This document shows positions 57,393-64,000 of a stretch of DNA of 64,000 bases, in pieces (the first letter of the stretch is position 1; each line of letters starts with the position of its first letter). This DNA comes from Streptomyces xylophagus (GTDB taxonomy: Bacteria; Actinomycetota; Actinomycetes; Streptomycetales; Streptomycetaceae). The translations under genes and the position numbers were made by a program. The DNA is taken from the NCBI RefSeq assembly GCF_000716435.1, contig NZ_JNWO01000028.1, forward strand, positions 33,272-97,271. The letters run 5' to 3'. The notes beneath the pieces were generated by a model. The model had not been told where the DNA came from. It was given only the letters and a program-made list of their open reading frames with translations, and did not search any database.

Positions 57393-57953
57393 GTGCTGAT
57401 CACCCACGACACCCGGTGCGCCCTCGACACCGTGGTCGATCTGGTGAACACCGCACCGGAGGACGCCACGGCGCCGGACGGACTGCAGGATGTCGCGCTG
57501 CTCGCGGATTTCGTACGAAACCACGAGATCAGCGATGTCGGGGTGCTGTCGGAGTTCGACCTCTCCGCCGTGCGCAAGATCCGCGGGCGGTTCACCGCGG
57601 TCTTCTCGACCCAGGACCCCCGGACCGCCGCCGGGCTGATCAACGACCTGGTCGCCGCCGCGGGCACCACACCCCGACTCACGGACCACGACGGCTACGA
57701 CTGGCACGTGCACTATTTCGCGCCCGGTGCCTCGGTCGCCGACCATCTCGCCGCCGACTGCGGGATGGCGCTCGCGTACTTCGTGGTGGCCGGCGAGCAG
57801 GAGCGGCTGCGCCGCTGCGAGGCCCCCGACTGCCGACGTGCCTTCGTCGACCTCTCCCGGAACCGCTCGCGCAGGTACTGCGACAGCCGCACCTGCGGAA
57901 ACAGGCTGCACGTGGCCGCGTACCGGGCGCGGCGCAAGGAGGCGGCGGGCTGA
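57393..57953 (+). CDS. CGNR zinc finger / ABATE domain transcriptional regulator-like protein
   Basis: 186 aa from GTG 57393 with AGGGAG upstream. The N-terminal ABATE-like domain (CALDTVVDLVNTAPED, and WHVHYFAPGASVADHLAADCGMALA) is followed by the CGNR finger RRCEAPDCRRAFVDLSRNRSRRYCDSRTCGNRLHVAAYRAR with four Cys and the exact CGNR. The family is thought to bind DNA or RNA as a stress-type regulator. Stand-alone, no obvious target nearby. Confidence 0.92.
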   Translation: MLITHDTRCALDTVVDLVNTAPEDATAPDGLQDVALLADFVRNHEISDVGVLSEFDLSAVRKIRGRFTAVFSTQDPRTAAGLINDLVAAAGTTPRLTDHDGYDWHVHYFAPGASVADHLAADCGMALAYFVVAGEQERLRRCEAPDCRRAFVDLSRNRSRRYCDSRTCGNRLHVAAYRARRKEAAG

Positions 57954-58024
57954 CGACGCCCGGCGCGAAGGAAACGATGAGTTCGTGGCCCCCGGCGGGT
58001 GACGTCGGGGACCACGAGTACAGC

Positions 58025-58177
58025 TCACAGCATCAGCAGGTCGTGCAGCGAGGCCATGAGCAGCAGACACCCGATCACCGCAAGGAAGATCATCAGCGGT
58101 GGCTGGGAAAGGGCGAAAAGGCACCCGCGCGGCTCGTCCTTCGGCGGCGCGGCGTCGCTCTGTGTCGTGTCCAGCAT
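58025..58177 (-). CDS. Small single-helix membrane protein (50 aa)
   Basis: 50 aa, ATG 58177 to TGA at 58027-58025. It starts MLDTTQSDAAPPKDEPRG, continues with CLFALSQPP and one strongly hydrophobic helix LMIFLAVIGCLLLMASLHDL, and ends LMLL-type residues. The third codon positions are mostly G/C in the coding part, and the hydrophobic block is unlikely by chance. Not in the usual size range for gene finders. It lies between the CGNR gene and a membrane protein gene, in the latter's direction. Function unknown. Confidence 0.65.
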   Translation of the reverse strand: MLDTTQSDAAPPKDEPRGCLFALSQPPLMIFLAVIGCLLLMASLHDLLML

Positions 58178-58346
58178 CTCGCGGCGATGATGACGCAGCG
58201 GAGACCCTCGGCGCGATCAACACGCCCGATAAGAGAGGGAGTTCGCCGAATTCCGTGATGTCCGTTTCGGGTCGCGTCGAGTCCTGAACGCTTACCGGCG
58301 GACCCGGCTCACTCTGTGTCGTTTCAGTCGCAGTCCGGTTCGACCG

Positions 58347-58790
58347 TCATATGCCGTGCTTCTTGAGGATCGCCTCGATGTCGCTGAAGTCGTCACCGCT
58401 CTGGGCGCGGGGCGCTGCCGCCGGCCGGGTCGCAGGACGTTTCGCCGGACCCAGCGAGGGGGCCGAGGCTGCCGGAGCCACCGCGTCCGACTGACCGGAG
58501 CCACGGGCCGCCCGGCGCTCCGCACGGGTGCCACCGCGGCGGCGCTCCACCGCTCGGGTACCGGTGAACAGCAGCCAGGCGCCGCCCAGCACGACGAAGC
58601 CCGCCCAGGCCGTAGGGCTGAACGCGGTGTCGGCCGCCCAGCCGACGACCCCCGTCATCACCAGGCCGACCGGCACCAGCGAATAGGCGGCGATACGGGC
58701 TGCGGAGAGAAAACGCTTGCGGTACGCGGTGACCGCCGCGATGCCCAAGCCGGCCGCGGAGGCGGCGGAACAGACGGTCTCGGCAATCAT
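58347..58790 (-). CDS. Small membrane protein with conserved DFSDIEAILKKHGI tail
   Basis: 147 aa. Two to three hydrophobic helices (ETVCSAASAAGLGIAAVTAY; IAAYSLVPVGLVMTGVVGWAA; AWAGFVVLGGAWLLFTGT), then an Arg/Ala/Pro-rich linker and the C-terminal helix GDDFSDIEAILKKHGI. The tail is recognisable across Streptomyces orthologues, which are often labelled cellulose synthase without any GT2 motif; none is present here either. The tail may be a protein-docking element. Function unknown. Confidence 0.8.
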   Translation of the reverse strand: MIAETVCSAASAAGLGIAAVTAYRKRFLSAARIAAYSLVPVGLVMTGVVGWAADTAFSPTAWAGFVVLGGAWLLFTGTRAVERRRGGTRAERRAARGSGQSDAVAPAASAPSLGPAKRPATRPAAAPRAQSGDDFSDIEAILKKHGI

Positions 58791-59095
58791 CCGGTCCTCC
58801 AGGCAGGTCCGTCGGGCAGGTCTCGGTCAGGCGAGTTCGGTCGGCTCGGTCGCTCCGGCCGGACACGTGCGGTCGGGCGGGTCCGCGCTTCCGGTCCAGC
58901 AGGTCGCACGTCCAGTCCGGCAGGTCGTACTTCGTCCCTTCCATCCTGCACCGTCCGGTCCCCGGGATGCCATGCCCCGGTACGACATCAGGGACATCTC
59001 CGGGTCGCGTCCTCCCCAGGTGCCGGTCGGCGTCGTACGCCCGCAGTGGGTGATCCCGGTTGGGGCTGCGCAGCCGGGGCTGGGAGACTGGTCGC
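58791..59095. other. Intergenic region without genes
   Basis: 305 nt between divergent genes. The left part is low-complexity, with recurrent GCAGGTC/GGTCGG words. Near the right end TTGGGG (59060-59065) and GAGACT (59084-59089) form a possible promoter 6 nt before the DsbA-like ATG, which would give a leaderless mRNA. A 12-bp palindrome GGCTGCGCAGCC (59064-59075) sits in its spacer. No convincing open reading frame. Confidence 0.5.
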
Positions 59096-59611
59096 ATGAG
59101 TGACCTCTCCTCCGTGCGCACCCCCGTCCTCGACGTCTGGTGCGAGCTGCAGTGCCCGGACTGCCGCACCGCCCTGGACGATGTGCGCGCCCTGCGGGCC
59201 CGCTACGGCGACCGGCTGGAGCCCCGGCTGCGGCATTTCCCGGTGGAGAAACACAAGCACGCCTTCGCCGCCGCGCAGGCCGCCGAGGAGGCCGTGGAAG
59301 AGGGGCGCGGCTGGGACTACGTCGAGGCCGTGCTCGGCCGGGTCGAGGAGCTGGACCGTAAGGGAGAACCCTTCCTGGTCCAGGTGGCCGGTGAACTCGG
59401 TCTGGACGCCGAGGAGTTCGACACCGCCCTGATCGACGGCCGGCACATCCTGATCGTCGACGCCGACCAGGCCGAGGGCAAGGCCATCGGCGTGACCGGC
59501 ACCCCGACGTACGTCATCGGCGGCGAGCTGCTCGACGGCAGCAAGAGCCAGGAAGGGCTCCGCGCCCGGATCGAGGAGATCGCCGACCGGCTGCTCGCCG
59601 AGGGCGAGTGA
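59096..59611 (+). CDS. DsbA family thioredoxin-fold oxidoreductase
   Basis: 171 aa from ATG 59096. Redox site CELQCPDCRTALDDV (CPDC), helical insertion with AFAAAQAAEEAVEEGRGWDYVEAV, and cis-Pro loop GVTGTPTYVIGGELLDG. No signal peptide or membrane helix, so it acts in the cytoplasm, like FrnE-type DsbA proteins. Length is near family minimum. Probably not the partner of the membrane VKOR. Confidence 0.9.
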   Translation: MSDLSSVRTPVLDVWCELQCPDCRTALDDVRALRARYGDRLEPRLRHFPVEKHKHAFAAAQAAEEAVEEGRGWDYVEAVLGRVEELDRKGEPFLVQVAGELGLDAEEFDTALIDGRHILIVDADQAEGKAIGVTGTPTYVIGGELLDGSKSQEGLRARIEEIADRLLAEGE

Positions 59612-59626
59612 GCCGCGAGGCACGTC

Positions 59627-60451
59627 TCAGAGCAGGCTCTTGTACAGGTGATAGGTGGCCGTCTCGTAGCCGAGTGACTCGTAGAGGCGCTCGGCGGGGG
59701 TGTTGCCCGCGAAGACGTTCAGCCTGATGGTCGACAGACCGGCCGCGATGCCCTGTGCCTCGGCCAGGAGCATCAGGGTGCGGCCGTGGCCCTTGCCCCG
59801 GTGGCGCGCGTCGGATTCGACGTCGTAGACGAAGGCCCTGCCGTCGCGTGGGCCCGCCCAGAGCGTGCCCACCTCGGTGCCCTCGTGCTCCAGGACGCTG
59901 AAGAGCATCCCCGCGGTGGCCATTCCGTCGGGCAGCAGGGTGGCGTTGCCCTCCAGCGCCCTGGTCCGGGCCTCGGCCTCGGGCACACCGCGCTCGGTCC
60001 AGCTCTGGATGAAGCCCTCCGTGCCGCGCTCGAGCCAGGGGTCGAGCTCCTCCCGCGTCATGGGCCTCCCCCGGCTCCCCGCGGGCAGTTCGGGCGCGGT
60101 GTCGCCGAGGGGCTTCTCCAGGTGGCGGTTGCGGACGACGTATCCGAGGGCGGTCACCACCTTGAGGGCCGCCTCCGCCGCCGCGGGCACGGATGCCTCG
60201 ATCCGCTCGCAGCCCCAGCCGCGCACCACCTCCTCGGCGGCGAGCGCGGCCACTGTGCCACGGCCGCGCCGGCGGTCCTGCTCGTCGATGCGCAGGTCGA
60301 GGATCTGGGCCACCGAGTCGCCGAAGAGCGGACTCGTGCCGAGGTGTATCGCGCCGACGGGACGGCTGTTCACACACACCTGGTAACGGCGTGAACGCGT
60401 CCCGTCGGCTTCCTGCTGAAGCGGCTCGGTCGGCCGCAGGGTCGTGGTCAT
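59627..60451 (-). CDS. GNAT family N-acetyltransferase with two tandem domains
   Basis: 274 aa from ATG 60451 (a GTG precedes it directly). N-terminal GNAT half: AQILDLRIDEQDRRRGRGTVAALAAEEVVRGWG. C-terminal half: DVESDARHRGKGHGRTLMLLAEAQGIAAGLSTIRLNVFAGNTPAERLYESLGYE. Each half has an acetyl-CoA loop of the R/Q-x-x-G-x-G/A type (RRRGRG; RHRGKGHG) and both seem functional. Mycothiol synthase MshD is also a tandem GNAT, but this protein lacks its overall pattern. Substrate unknown. Confidence 0.9.
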   Translation of the reverse strand: MTTTLRPTEPLQQEADGTRSRRYQVCVNSRPVGAIHLGTSPLFGDSVAQILDLRIDEQDRRRGRGTVAALAAEEVVRGWGCERIEASVPAAAEAALKVVTALGYVVRNRHLEKPLGDTAPELPAGSRGRPMTREELDPWLERGTEGFIQSWTERGVPEAEARTRALEGNATLLPDGMATAGMLFSVLEHEGTEVGTLWAGPRDGRAFVYDVESDARHRGKGHGRTLMLLAEAQGIAAGLSTIRLNVFAGNTPAERLYESLGYETATYHLYKSLL

Positions 60452-60504
60452 CACCTGTGTTCTACCCGACCTGGAGCCCCAGGTCAGCCTCTTAAATGAG
60501 GCTC

Positions 60505-61326
60505 TTACGGATCAAGGTCGTCGGCCGACCGCTCGTCGAACACACGCATGGCCTTGGCGGTCACCGGCCCGGCCACGCCCGGGAGTTGACGCTCGTCGAC
60601 CAGGTGCACGGCCTGTACGTCCCGCAGGGACGACGTGAGGAACACCTCGTCTGCGCGCTCCAGGACGTCCAGCGGCAGGTCGGTCTCCTTGGCGCCGGTC
60701 CATTCGACGGTCAGGGCGCGGGTGATGCCGGCGAGACAGCCGGAGGTGATAGGCGGGGTGTGGATCTCGCCGTCCAGGACGACGAAGACATTCGACCCGG
60801 TGCCCTCGCAGAGTTGGCCGACCGTGTTGGCGAACAGGGCCTCGGAGGCGCCGTGTTGGTGGGCGCGGGCGAGGGCGACGACGTTCTCGGCGTAGGAAGT
60901 CGTCTTGAGGCCTGTGAGGGCGCCGCGTTCGTTGCGCGTCCAGGGGACCGTGACGGCGGCCGTGGAGTCGGGGCGGCGGTTCGACTCGCCGAGGGCGATC
61001 ACGAGGGTGGGTCCGTGTTCGCCGCGGTCGGAGCCGAGAGGGCCGTGGCCGCCGGTGTACGTGATGCGCAGCCGGCCGAGCGGCATCGGGTTGGCGTCGA
61101 GGACGGCCGCGCAGCCGCGGCGGACCTCGTCCAGGTCGGGGTCGGGCAGCCCGAGGCCGCGCGCGGAGCGGGTCAGCCGGTCGAGATGGCGGGTCAGCGC
61201 GAACGTCTTCCCGTCCGTCGCCTTCACCGTCTCGAAAATGCCGTCGCCCACGGTCAGTCCGTGGTCGAAGACGGAGACACGGGCGGACTCGCTGTCCTGC
61301 AACCCGCCGTCGAGCCAGATCTTCAT
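60505..61326 (-). CDS. pabC: Aminotransferase class IV (4-amino-4-deoxychorismate lyase type)
   Basis: 273 aa, MKIWLDGGLQDSESARVSVF. PLP fold type IV: DHGLTVGDGIFETVKA, catalytic Lys in ALTGLKTTSYAENVVALARA, EALFANTVGQLCEGTGSNVFVVLDGEIHTPPI, and SGCLAGITRALTVEW. ADC lyase releases p-aminobenzoate for folate; the assignment over BCAT-type enzymes rests on the overlapping pabB. ATGA overlap with pabB. Confidence 0.88.
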   Translation of the reverse strand: MKIWLDGGLQDSESARVSVFDHGLTVGDGIFETVKATDGKTFALTRHLDRLTRSARGLGLPDPDLDEVRRGCAAVLDANPMPLGRLRITYTGGHGPLGSDRGEHGPTLVIALGESNRRPDSTAAVTVPWTRNERGALTGLKTTSYAENVVALARAHQHGASEALFANTVGQLCEGTGSNVFVVLDGEIHTPPITSGCLAGITRALTVEWTGAKETDLPLDVLERADEVFLTSSLRDVQAVHLVDERQLPGVAGPVTAKAMRVFDERSADDLDP

Positions 61327-62366
61327 GAAAGAGCCCCTCCGCTCACCTCGTACGCGCCCGACGCTACCGCGAGCAGCCGTGACGCCTTCAGCTCGGTCTC
61401 CCGCCACTCCCCCTCGGGGTCCGAACCCCAGGTGATGCCCGCGCCGGTACCGAAGCGCAGCATGCCGTCCGCGCGGTCGATCCAGAAGCTACGGATGCCG
61501 ACGGCCAGTTCGCCGGTTCCCCGGTCGGCGTCGACCCAGCCGATGCCCCCGCAGTAGGGGCCCCGGGGCGCGGTCTCCAGGGCGTCGATGATGCGCAGGG
61601 CACTGGACTTGGGGGCGCCGGTGACGCTCCCGGGCGGGAACGCGGCGGCCAGCAGCTCCGGCCAGCCTGCATCCGCCGGCAGCTCACCCCTGACGGTCGA
61701 CACGAGGTGGACCAGCCCCGGATGCTTCTCCACGACGCACAGGTCCGGCACGGTCACGCTCCCCGTGGCACACACCCGGCCGAGGTCGTTGCGGACCAGG
61801 TCCACGATCATCACGTTCTCGGCGTAGTCCTTCTCCAGCAGGTCCGCCTCCGTCCGCCCGGTGCCCTTTATCGGGCCCGACTCGACGACCCGGCCGGTGC
61901 GGCGCAGGAAGAGTTCGGGTGATGCGGTGGCTATCTCCACACCGTGGCCGGGCAGCCGGATCGTTCCTGCGTACGGCGCCGGGTTGCCGCGCGCGAGCAG
62001 GGCGGTGAGGGCGTCCACGTCGGCGTCGGGGGCGACCGGGGCGGACAGGACGCGGCACAGGTTGGCCTGGTAGACCTCGCCGGCCGCGATGTGCTCCCGG
62101 ATGCGGCGGACGCCGGCGGTGTAGGCGGCCCGGTCGAGGGAGGAGGTCCAGGCGTCGGTCGCGGGGCCGTGCCAGGCGCCGGGGACGGGTGCCGGGACCG
62201 GTTCGTGTCGTACGTCGCGGAAGCGCGCGCAGGTCAGACGGCCCTCGAAGTCGGCCGCGACCGCCCAGAAGCCGGTGGAGTCCAGGGCCGCGGGATCGCT
62301 GGTGACATCGAGGAGACCGGTGGCGAGACGGTCGCCGAAACGGGCGAGAGGGACGAGGCGGGACAC
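61323..62366 (-). CDS. pabB: Aminodeoxychorismate synthase component I (chorismate-binding)
   Basis: 347 aa from GTG. Chorismate-binding core: AGEVYQANLCRVLSAP, GVEIATASPELFLRR, the diagnostic VESGPIKGTGRT (PIKGT with catalytic Lys marks ADC synthase; anthranilate synthases have PIAGT), DLVRNDLGRVC, PPGSVTGAPKSSALRIIDALE and YCGGIGWVD. No fused or adjacent glutaminase PabA. Overlaps pabC; together they make p-aminobenzoate. Confidence 0.93.
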   Translation of the reverse strand: MSRLVPLARFGDRLATGLLDVTSDPAALDSTGFWAVAADFEGRLTCARFRDVRHEPVPAPVPGAWHGPATDAWTSSLDRAAYTAGVRRIREHIAAGEVYQANLCRVLSAPVAPDADVDALTALLARGNPAPYAGTIRLPGHGVEIATASPELFLRRTGRVVESGPIKGTGRTEADLLEKDYAENVMIVDLVRNDLGRVCATGSVTVPDLCVVEKHPGLVHLVSTVRGELPADAGWPELLAAAFPPGSVTGAPKSSALRIIDALETAPRGPYCGGIGWVDADRGTGELAVGIRSFWIDRADGMLRFGTGAGITWGSDPEGEWRETELKASRLLAVASGAYEVSGGALS

Positions 62367-62474
62367 GCCGTCGAGTCTATGGCGGGTGTCTCACAGGTTG
62401 CCCGGCCGTGTCCCCACGGCTGCCCTGACCATGTGTTCCCGTAGTCGCAGGCCAGCACGCTGCACAAACGCGTT

Positions 62475-62503
62475 TTTGTACTGGCCCCGGAATCCGCTAG
62501 AGT
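62475..62503 (+). promoter_or_regulatory. Promoter of the tRNA cluster
   Basis: TTGTAC (62476-62481; TTTGTA one base earlier gives a 17-nt spacer) and TAGAGT (62498-62503), with the first tRNA starting 43 nt downstream. Good housekeeping sigma match; T-richness stands out from the GC background. Confidence 0.75.
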
Positions 62504-62545
62504 TCAACTCGTCGCCGCGACGCGCAAGCCGAGCGGAAACGACAA

Positions 62546-62618
62546 GCGGACGTAGCTCAGTTGGTAGAGCGCAACCTTGCCAAGGTTGAGGTCGCCAGTT
62601 CGAACCTGGTCGTCCGCT
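62546..62618 (+). tRNA. tRNA-Gly(GCC)
   Basis: 73 nt. Acceptor GCGGACG/CGTCCGC, anticodon arm CAACC-TTGCCAA-GGTTG with anticodon GCC, T-arm with GTTCGAACC, discriminator T. CCA not encoded. First gene of a five-tRNA operon. Confidence 0.97.
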
Positions 62619-62657
62619 CGCAGGAAGTGGGGGATCTTCCCGAACCCCTACGCTCCT

Positions 62658-62731
62658 GGTGGAGTGGCCGAGAGGCGAGGCAACGGCCTGCAAAGCCGTC
62701 TACACGGGTTCAAATCCCGTCTCCACCTCCA
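62658..62731 (+). tRNA. tRNA-Cys(GCA)
   Basis: 74 nt including an encoded CCA. Acceptor GGTGGAG/CTCCACC, anticodon arm ACGGC-CTGCAAA-GCCGT with anticodon GCA, T-arm CGGGTTCAAATCCCG, discriminator T. Confidence 0.97.
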
Positions 62732-62732
62732 A

Positions 62733-62804
62733 GGACGATTAGCTCAGCGGGAGAGCGCTTCCCTGACACGGAAGAGGTCACTGGTTCAATCCCAGTATCG
62801 TCCA
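62733..62804 (+). tRNA. tRNA-Val(GAC), copy 1
   Basis: 72 nt. Acceptor GGACGAT/ATCGTCC, anticodon arm CTTCC-CTGACAC-GGAAG with anticodon GAC, T-loop GTTCAAT, discriminator A, no CCA. Identical to the copy at 62930. Confidence 0.97.
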
Positions 62805-62823
62805 CTGGTCCGCAAGGATCCCC

Positions 62824-62895
62824 GCGCGATTAGCTCAGCGGGAGAGCGCTTCCCTGACACGGAAGAGGTCACTGGTTCAATCCCAGTATCGCGCA
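62824..62895 (+). tRNA. tRNA-Val(GAC), copy 2, with variant acceptor stem
   Basis: 72 nt. Body identical to copies 1 and 3, but the acceptor stem is GCGCGAT/ATCGCGC: pairs 2-71 and 3-70 change from G-C and A-U to C-G and G-C. Both changes are compensated, so the stem still pairs fully. Discriminator A and anticodon GAC kept. Confidence 0.95.
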
Positions 62896-62929
62896 CGCAC
62901 CGCCCACGGTCTGCGGATCGTGGTCCCGA

Positions 62930-63001
62930 GGACGATTAGCTCAGCGGGAGAGCGCTTCCCTGACACGGAAGAGGTCACTGGTTCAATCCCAGTATCGTCC
63001 A
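62930..63001 (+). tRNA. tRNA-Val(GAC), copy 3
   Basis: 72 nt, identical to copy 1 (GGACGAT/ATCGTCC, anticodon GAC, discriminator A). Last gene of the cluster, 6 nt before its terminator. Confidence 0.97.
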
Positions 63002-63007
63002 CACACC

Positions 63008-63041
63008 GAAGCCCCCGGCGCTCTCCGCGTCCGGGGGCTTC
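63008..63041. terminator. Terminator of the tRNA cluster
   Basis: Perfect 11-bp arms GAAGCCCCCGG (63008-63018) and CCGGGGGCTTC (63031-63041), followed by TTC. Convergent with the zinc-ribbon gene ending at 63062, so probably used from both sides. Confidence 0.88.
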
Positions 63042-63061
63042 TTCGTGGTGCCGGGTGCCGG

Positions 63062-63361
63062 TCAGCTGGAGAACAGCATGTGACCGAAGCTCTTGTGGCG
63101 GTGGTGGGAGCCGTGGCCGCCGTAGTGGCCACCGCCGTGACCGCCGCCGTGCGGGGCGCCCCAGGCGGGCGCGGGCGGGGCGGGGTAGGCCTGCGGGCCC
63201 GGGGGCGGCGGGGCGGGCTGCTGCCACTGGGACTCCACGCGGGTCAGCGCCTCGAGCTCGCCGTAGTCGAGAAAGATCCCCCGGCAGTTGCTGCACTGCT
63301 CGATCTGGACACCGTTGCGGTTGTACGTGTGCATCGGCGCATGGCACTTCGGACACTGCAT
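63062..63361 (-). CDS. TFIIB-type zinc ribbon protein
   Basis: 99 aa. MQCPKCHAPMHTYNRNGVQIEQCSNCRGIFLDYGELEALTR has two CxxC pairs (zf-TFIIB, Pfam-type) and the characteristic RGIFLDYGEL. A Pro/Ala linker, Gly/His-rich stretch (GGGHGGGHYGGHGSHHRHK) and SFGHMLFSS end follow. The His cluster may bind metal. Function unknown. Confidence 0.88.
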   Translation of the reverse strand: MQCPKCHAPMHTYNRNGVQIEQCSNCRGIFLDYGELEALTRVESQWQQPAPPPPGPQAYPAPPAPAWGAPHGGGHGGGHYGGHGSHHRHKSFGHMLFSS

Positions 63362-63441
63362 GCTCGGCTCAACTCCTCGCCCGTCGGTACATCTTGGTGT
63401 TTCCCCAGGACAGACTCCGTCCGACCCCGGTCGGTTGCAGC

Positions 63442-64000
63442 CTACTTCGCGAATCCGGGCGCCAACTCGGGCGGGACGGAACCCATTCGGGCACAGGCGT
63501 CCACGACCGCCCGCTCCACCTCGTCGAGCGGGCGGTCCGCCGTGACCGCCTTGACGATCGCGAGGGCCGCGGTCTGCACGGTGAGGGCGCGGGCCGGGAC
63601 GTCCAGGGCGGGCCAGGGGTCGCCGTCCGCGGGAACGGCCGGGCCGCCCGCCGTGCGGTACGCGGCCAGGAAGCGGGTCCACTCGTCGGGCGGGAGCAGC
63701 CCGCAGGCATACCAGGCGGCGGGCCGGGCGAGGTCCCATCCGGGGGCTCCTACGCCGAGGTCGTCCACGTCGATCAGCAGCCAAGGGCCGTCGGGGGCCG
63801 GGTGGCGGACGAGTTGGCCGAGGTGCAGGTCGCCGTGGCAGAGGGTGGTGGTGTCGGGCTGGGGGGCCTCCGCGCGGGCCCAGGCGGGGAGCGATGTCCA
63901 GGCATTCAGGACCGGGGCGACTGCGGGGTGGCTGCCGCCGGCCTCGCGGAGCCGGGTGATCGCTCGGACTGCCTTGAGGGGGCCGCGCATGGGTGGGAGG
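63442..64000 (-). CDS. Aminoglycoside phosphotransferase (APH)-family protein, N-terminus cut by window edge
   Basis: The frame is open to the right edge (186 codons visible); the ATG at 63990 is not necessarily the start. Kinase catalytic loop LCHGDLHLGQLVRH (HGDxH) and metal-binding VDDLGVGAPGWDLARPAAW (DxD and D) are present. The small-molecule kinase fold's N-lobe lies outside. Substrate unknown; APH-like proteins act on sugars, choline and aminoglycosides. Confidence 0.85.
   Translation of the reverse strand, partial: LPPMRGPLKAVRAITRLREAGGSHPAVAPVLNAWTSLPAWARAEAPQPDTTTLCHGDLHLGQLVRHPAPDGPWLLIDVDDLGVGAPGWDLARPAAWYACGLLPPDEWTRFLAAYRTAGGPAVPADGDPWPALDVPARALTVQTAALAIVKAVTADRPLDEVERAVVDACARMGSVPPELAPGFAK

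Noticed and set aside
62733..63001. Three near-identical 70-nt direct repeats with short spacers, CRISPR-like at first glance
   Set aside because: Each folds as a complete tRNA-Val(GAC) with anticodon and acceptor stem.

Overview
The window is a high-GC actinobacterial chromosome segment, almost certainly Streptomyces. The evidence is strong third-position G/C coding bias, frequent GTG and TTG starts, ATGA/GTGA stop-start overlaps, an SsgB protein, Ser/Ala-rich SecD, and a gene order (mltG-ruvX-alaS; rpsD; rarA; hisS; relA-apt-secF-secD-yajC-ruvBAC-yebC-pdxT-pdxS; PI/PIM genes; thrS; ssgB; pabBC) that I recognise from memory as the conserved core of Streptomyces chromosomes. Nearly all of it looks like core rather than accessory DNA. 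No insertion sequence, prophage or CRISPR array was seen.

Layout. 1-4947 (minus): cut-off mltG, ruvX, alaS and two small envelope-type proteins form one translation-repair and cell-wall operon. 5100-7268 (plus): a stand-alone STAND/NB-ARC-type ATPase. 7299-10289 (minus): rpsD with a structured leader, rarA and a VKOR-type disulfide enzyme. 10432-13962 (plus): a four-gene, 4-nt-overlap operon with ABC ATPase, ABC permease, histidine kinase and NarL-type regulator, ending in a 247-bp nested inverted repeat. 14228-18579: hisS, a metallo-beta-lactamase-fold hydrolase, a membrane-anchored cyclophilin and a DUF349 protein. 18667-30929 (minus): relA, a tandem minisatellite, apt, secF, secD, yajC, ruvB, ruvA, ruvC, yebC, pdxT, pdxS. 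31056-35297 (minus): pgsA-type PI synthase, PIM acyltransferase, PimA-like mannosyltransferase, a formylglycine-generating enzyme and a LemA-like protein, nearly all translationally coupled. 35587-44879: an EF-G paralogue with altered G motifs, an unknown membrane protein, HIT protein, K+ channel, thrS, and a coupled pair made of an unknown protein and a DUF4365 protein.

45049-55928: a DEDDh exonuclease, then two identical tRNA-Val(CAC) genes in the same orientation about 10 kb apart. They bracket a START/SRPBCC protein, a large SCO7613-type membrane protein and a carbohydrate locus: lipoprotein binding protein, two permeases, YesL/DUF624-like protein and an exported PcRGLX/YetA-like (PL26-type) lyase. 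Two LacI-type operator-like palindromes precede the binding-protein gene. The content matches the Bacillus lpl-yetA-yesL set and suggests uptake of pectin (rhamnogalacturonan) fragments. 56007-64000: PGPGW membrane protein, ssgB (sporulation septum), a CGNR regulator, a 50-aa membrane microprotein, a DsbA-like protein, tandem GNAT, pabC and pabB, a five-gene tRNA cluster (Gly, Cys, three Val-GAC, one with a swapped acceptor stem), a zinc-ribbon protein and a cut-off phosphotransferase.

Most product calls come from motif recognition by eye; no database search was possible.
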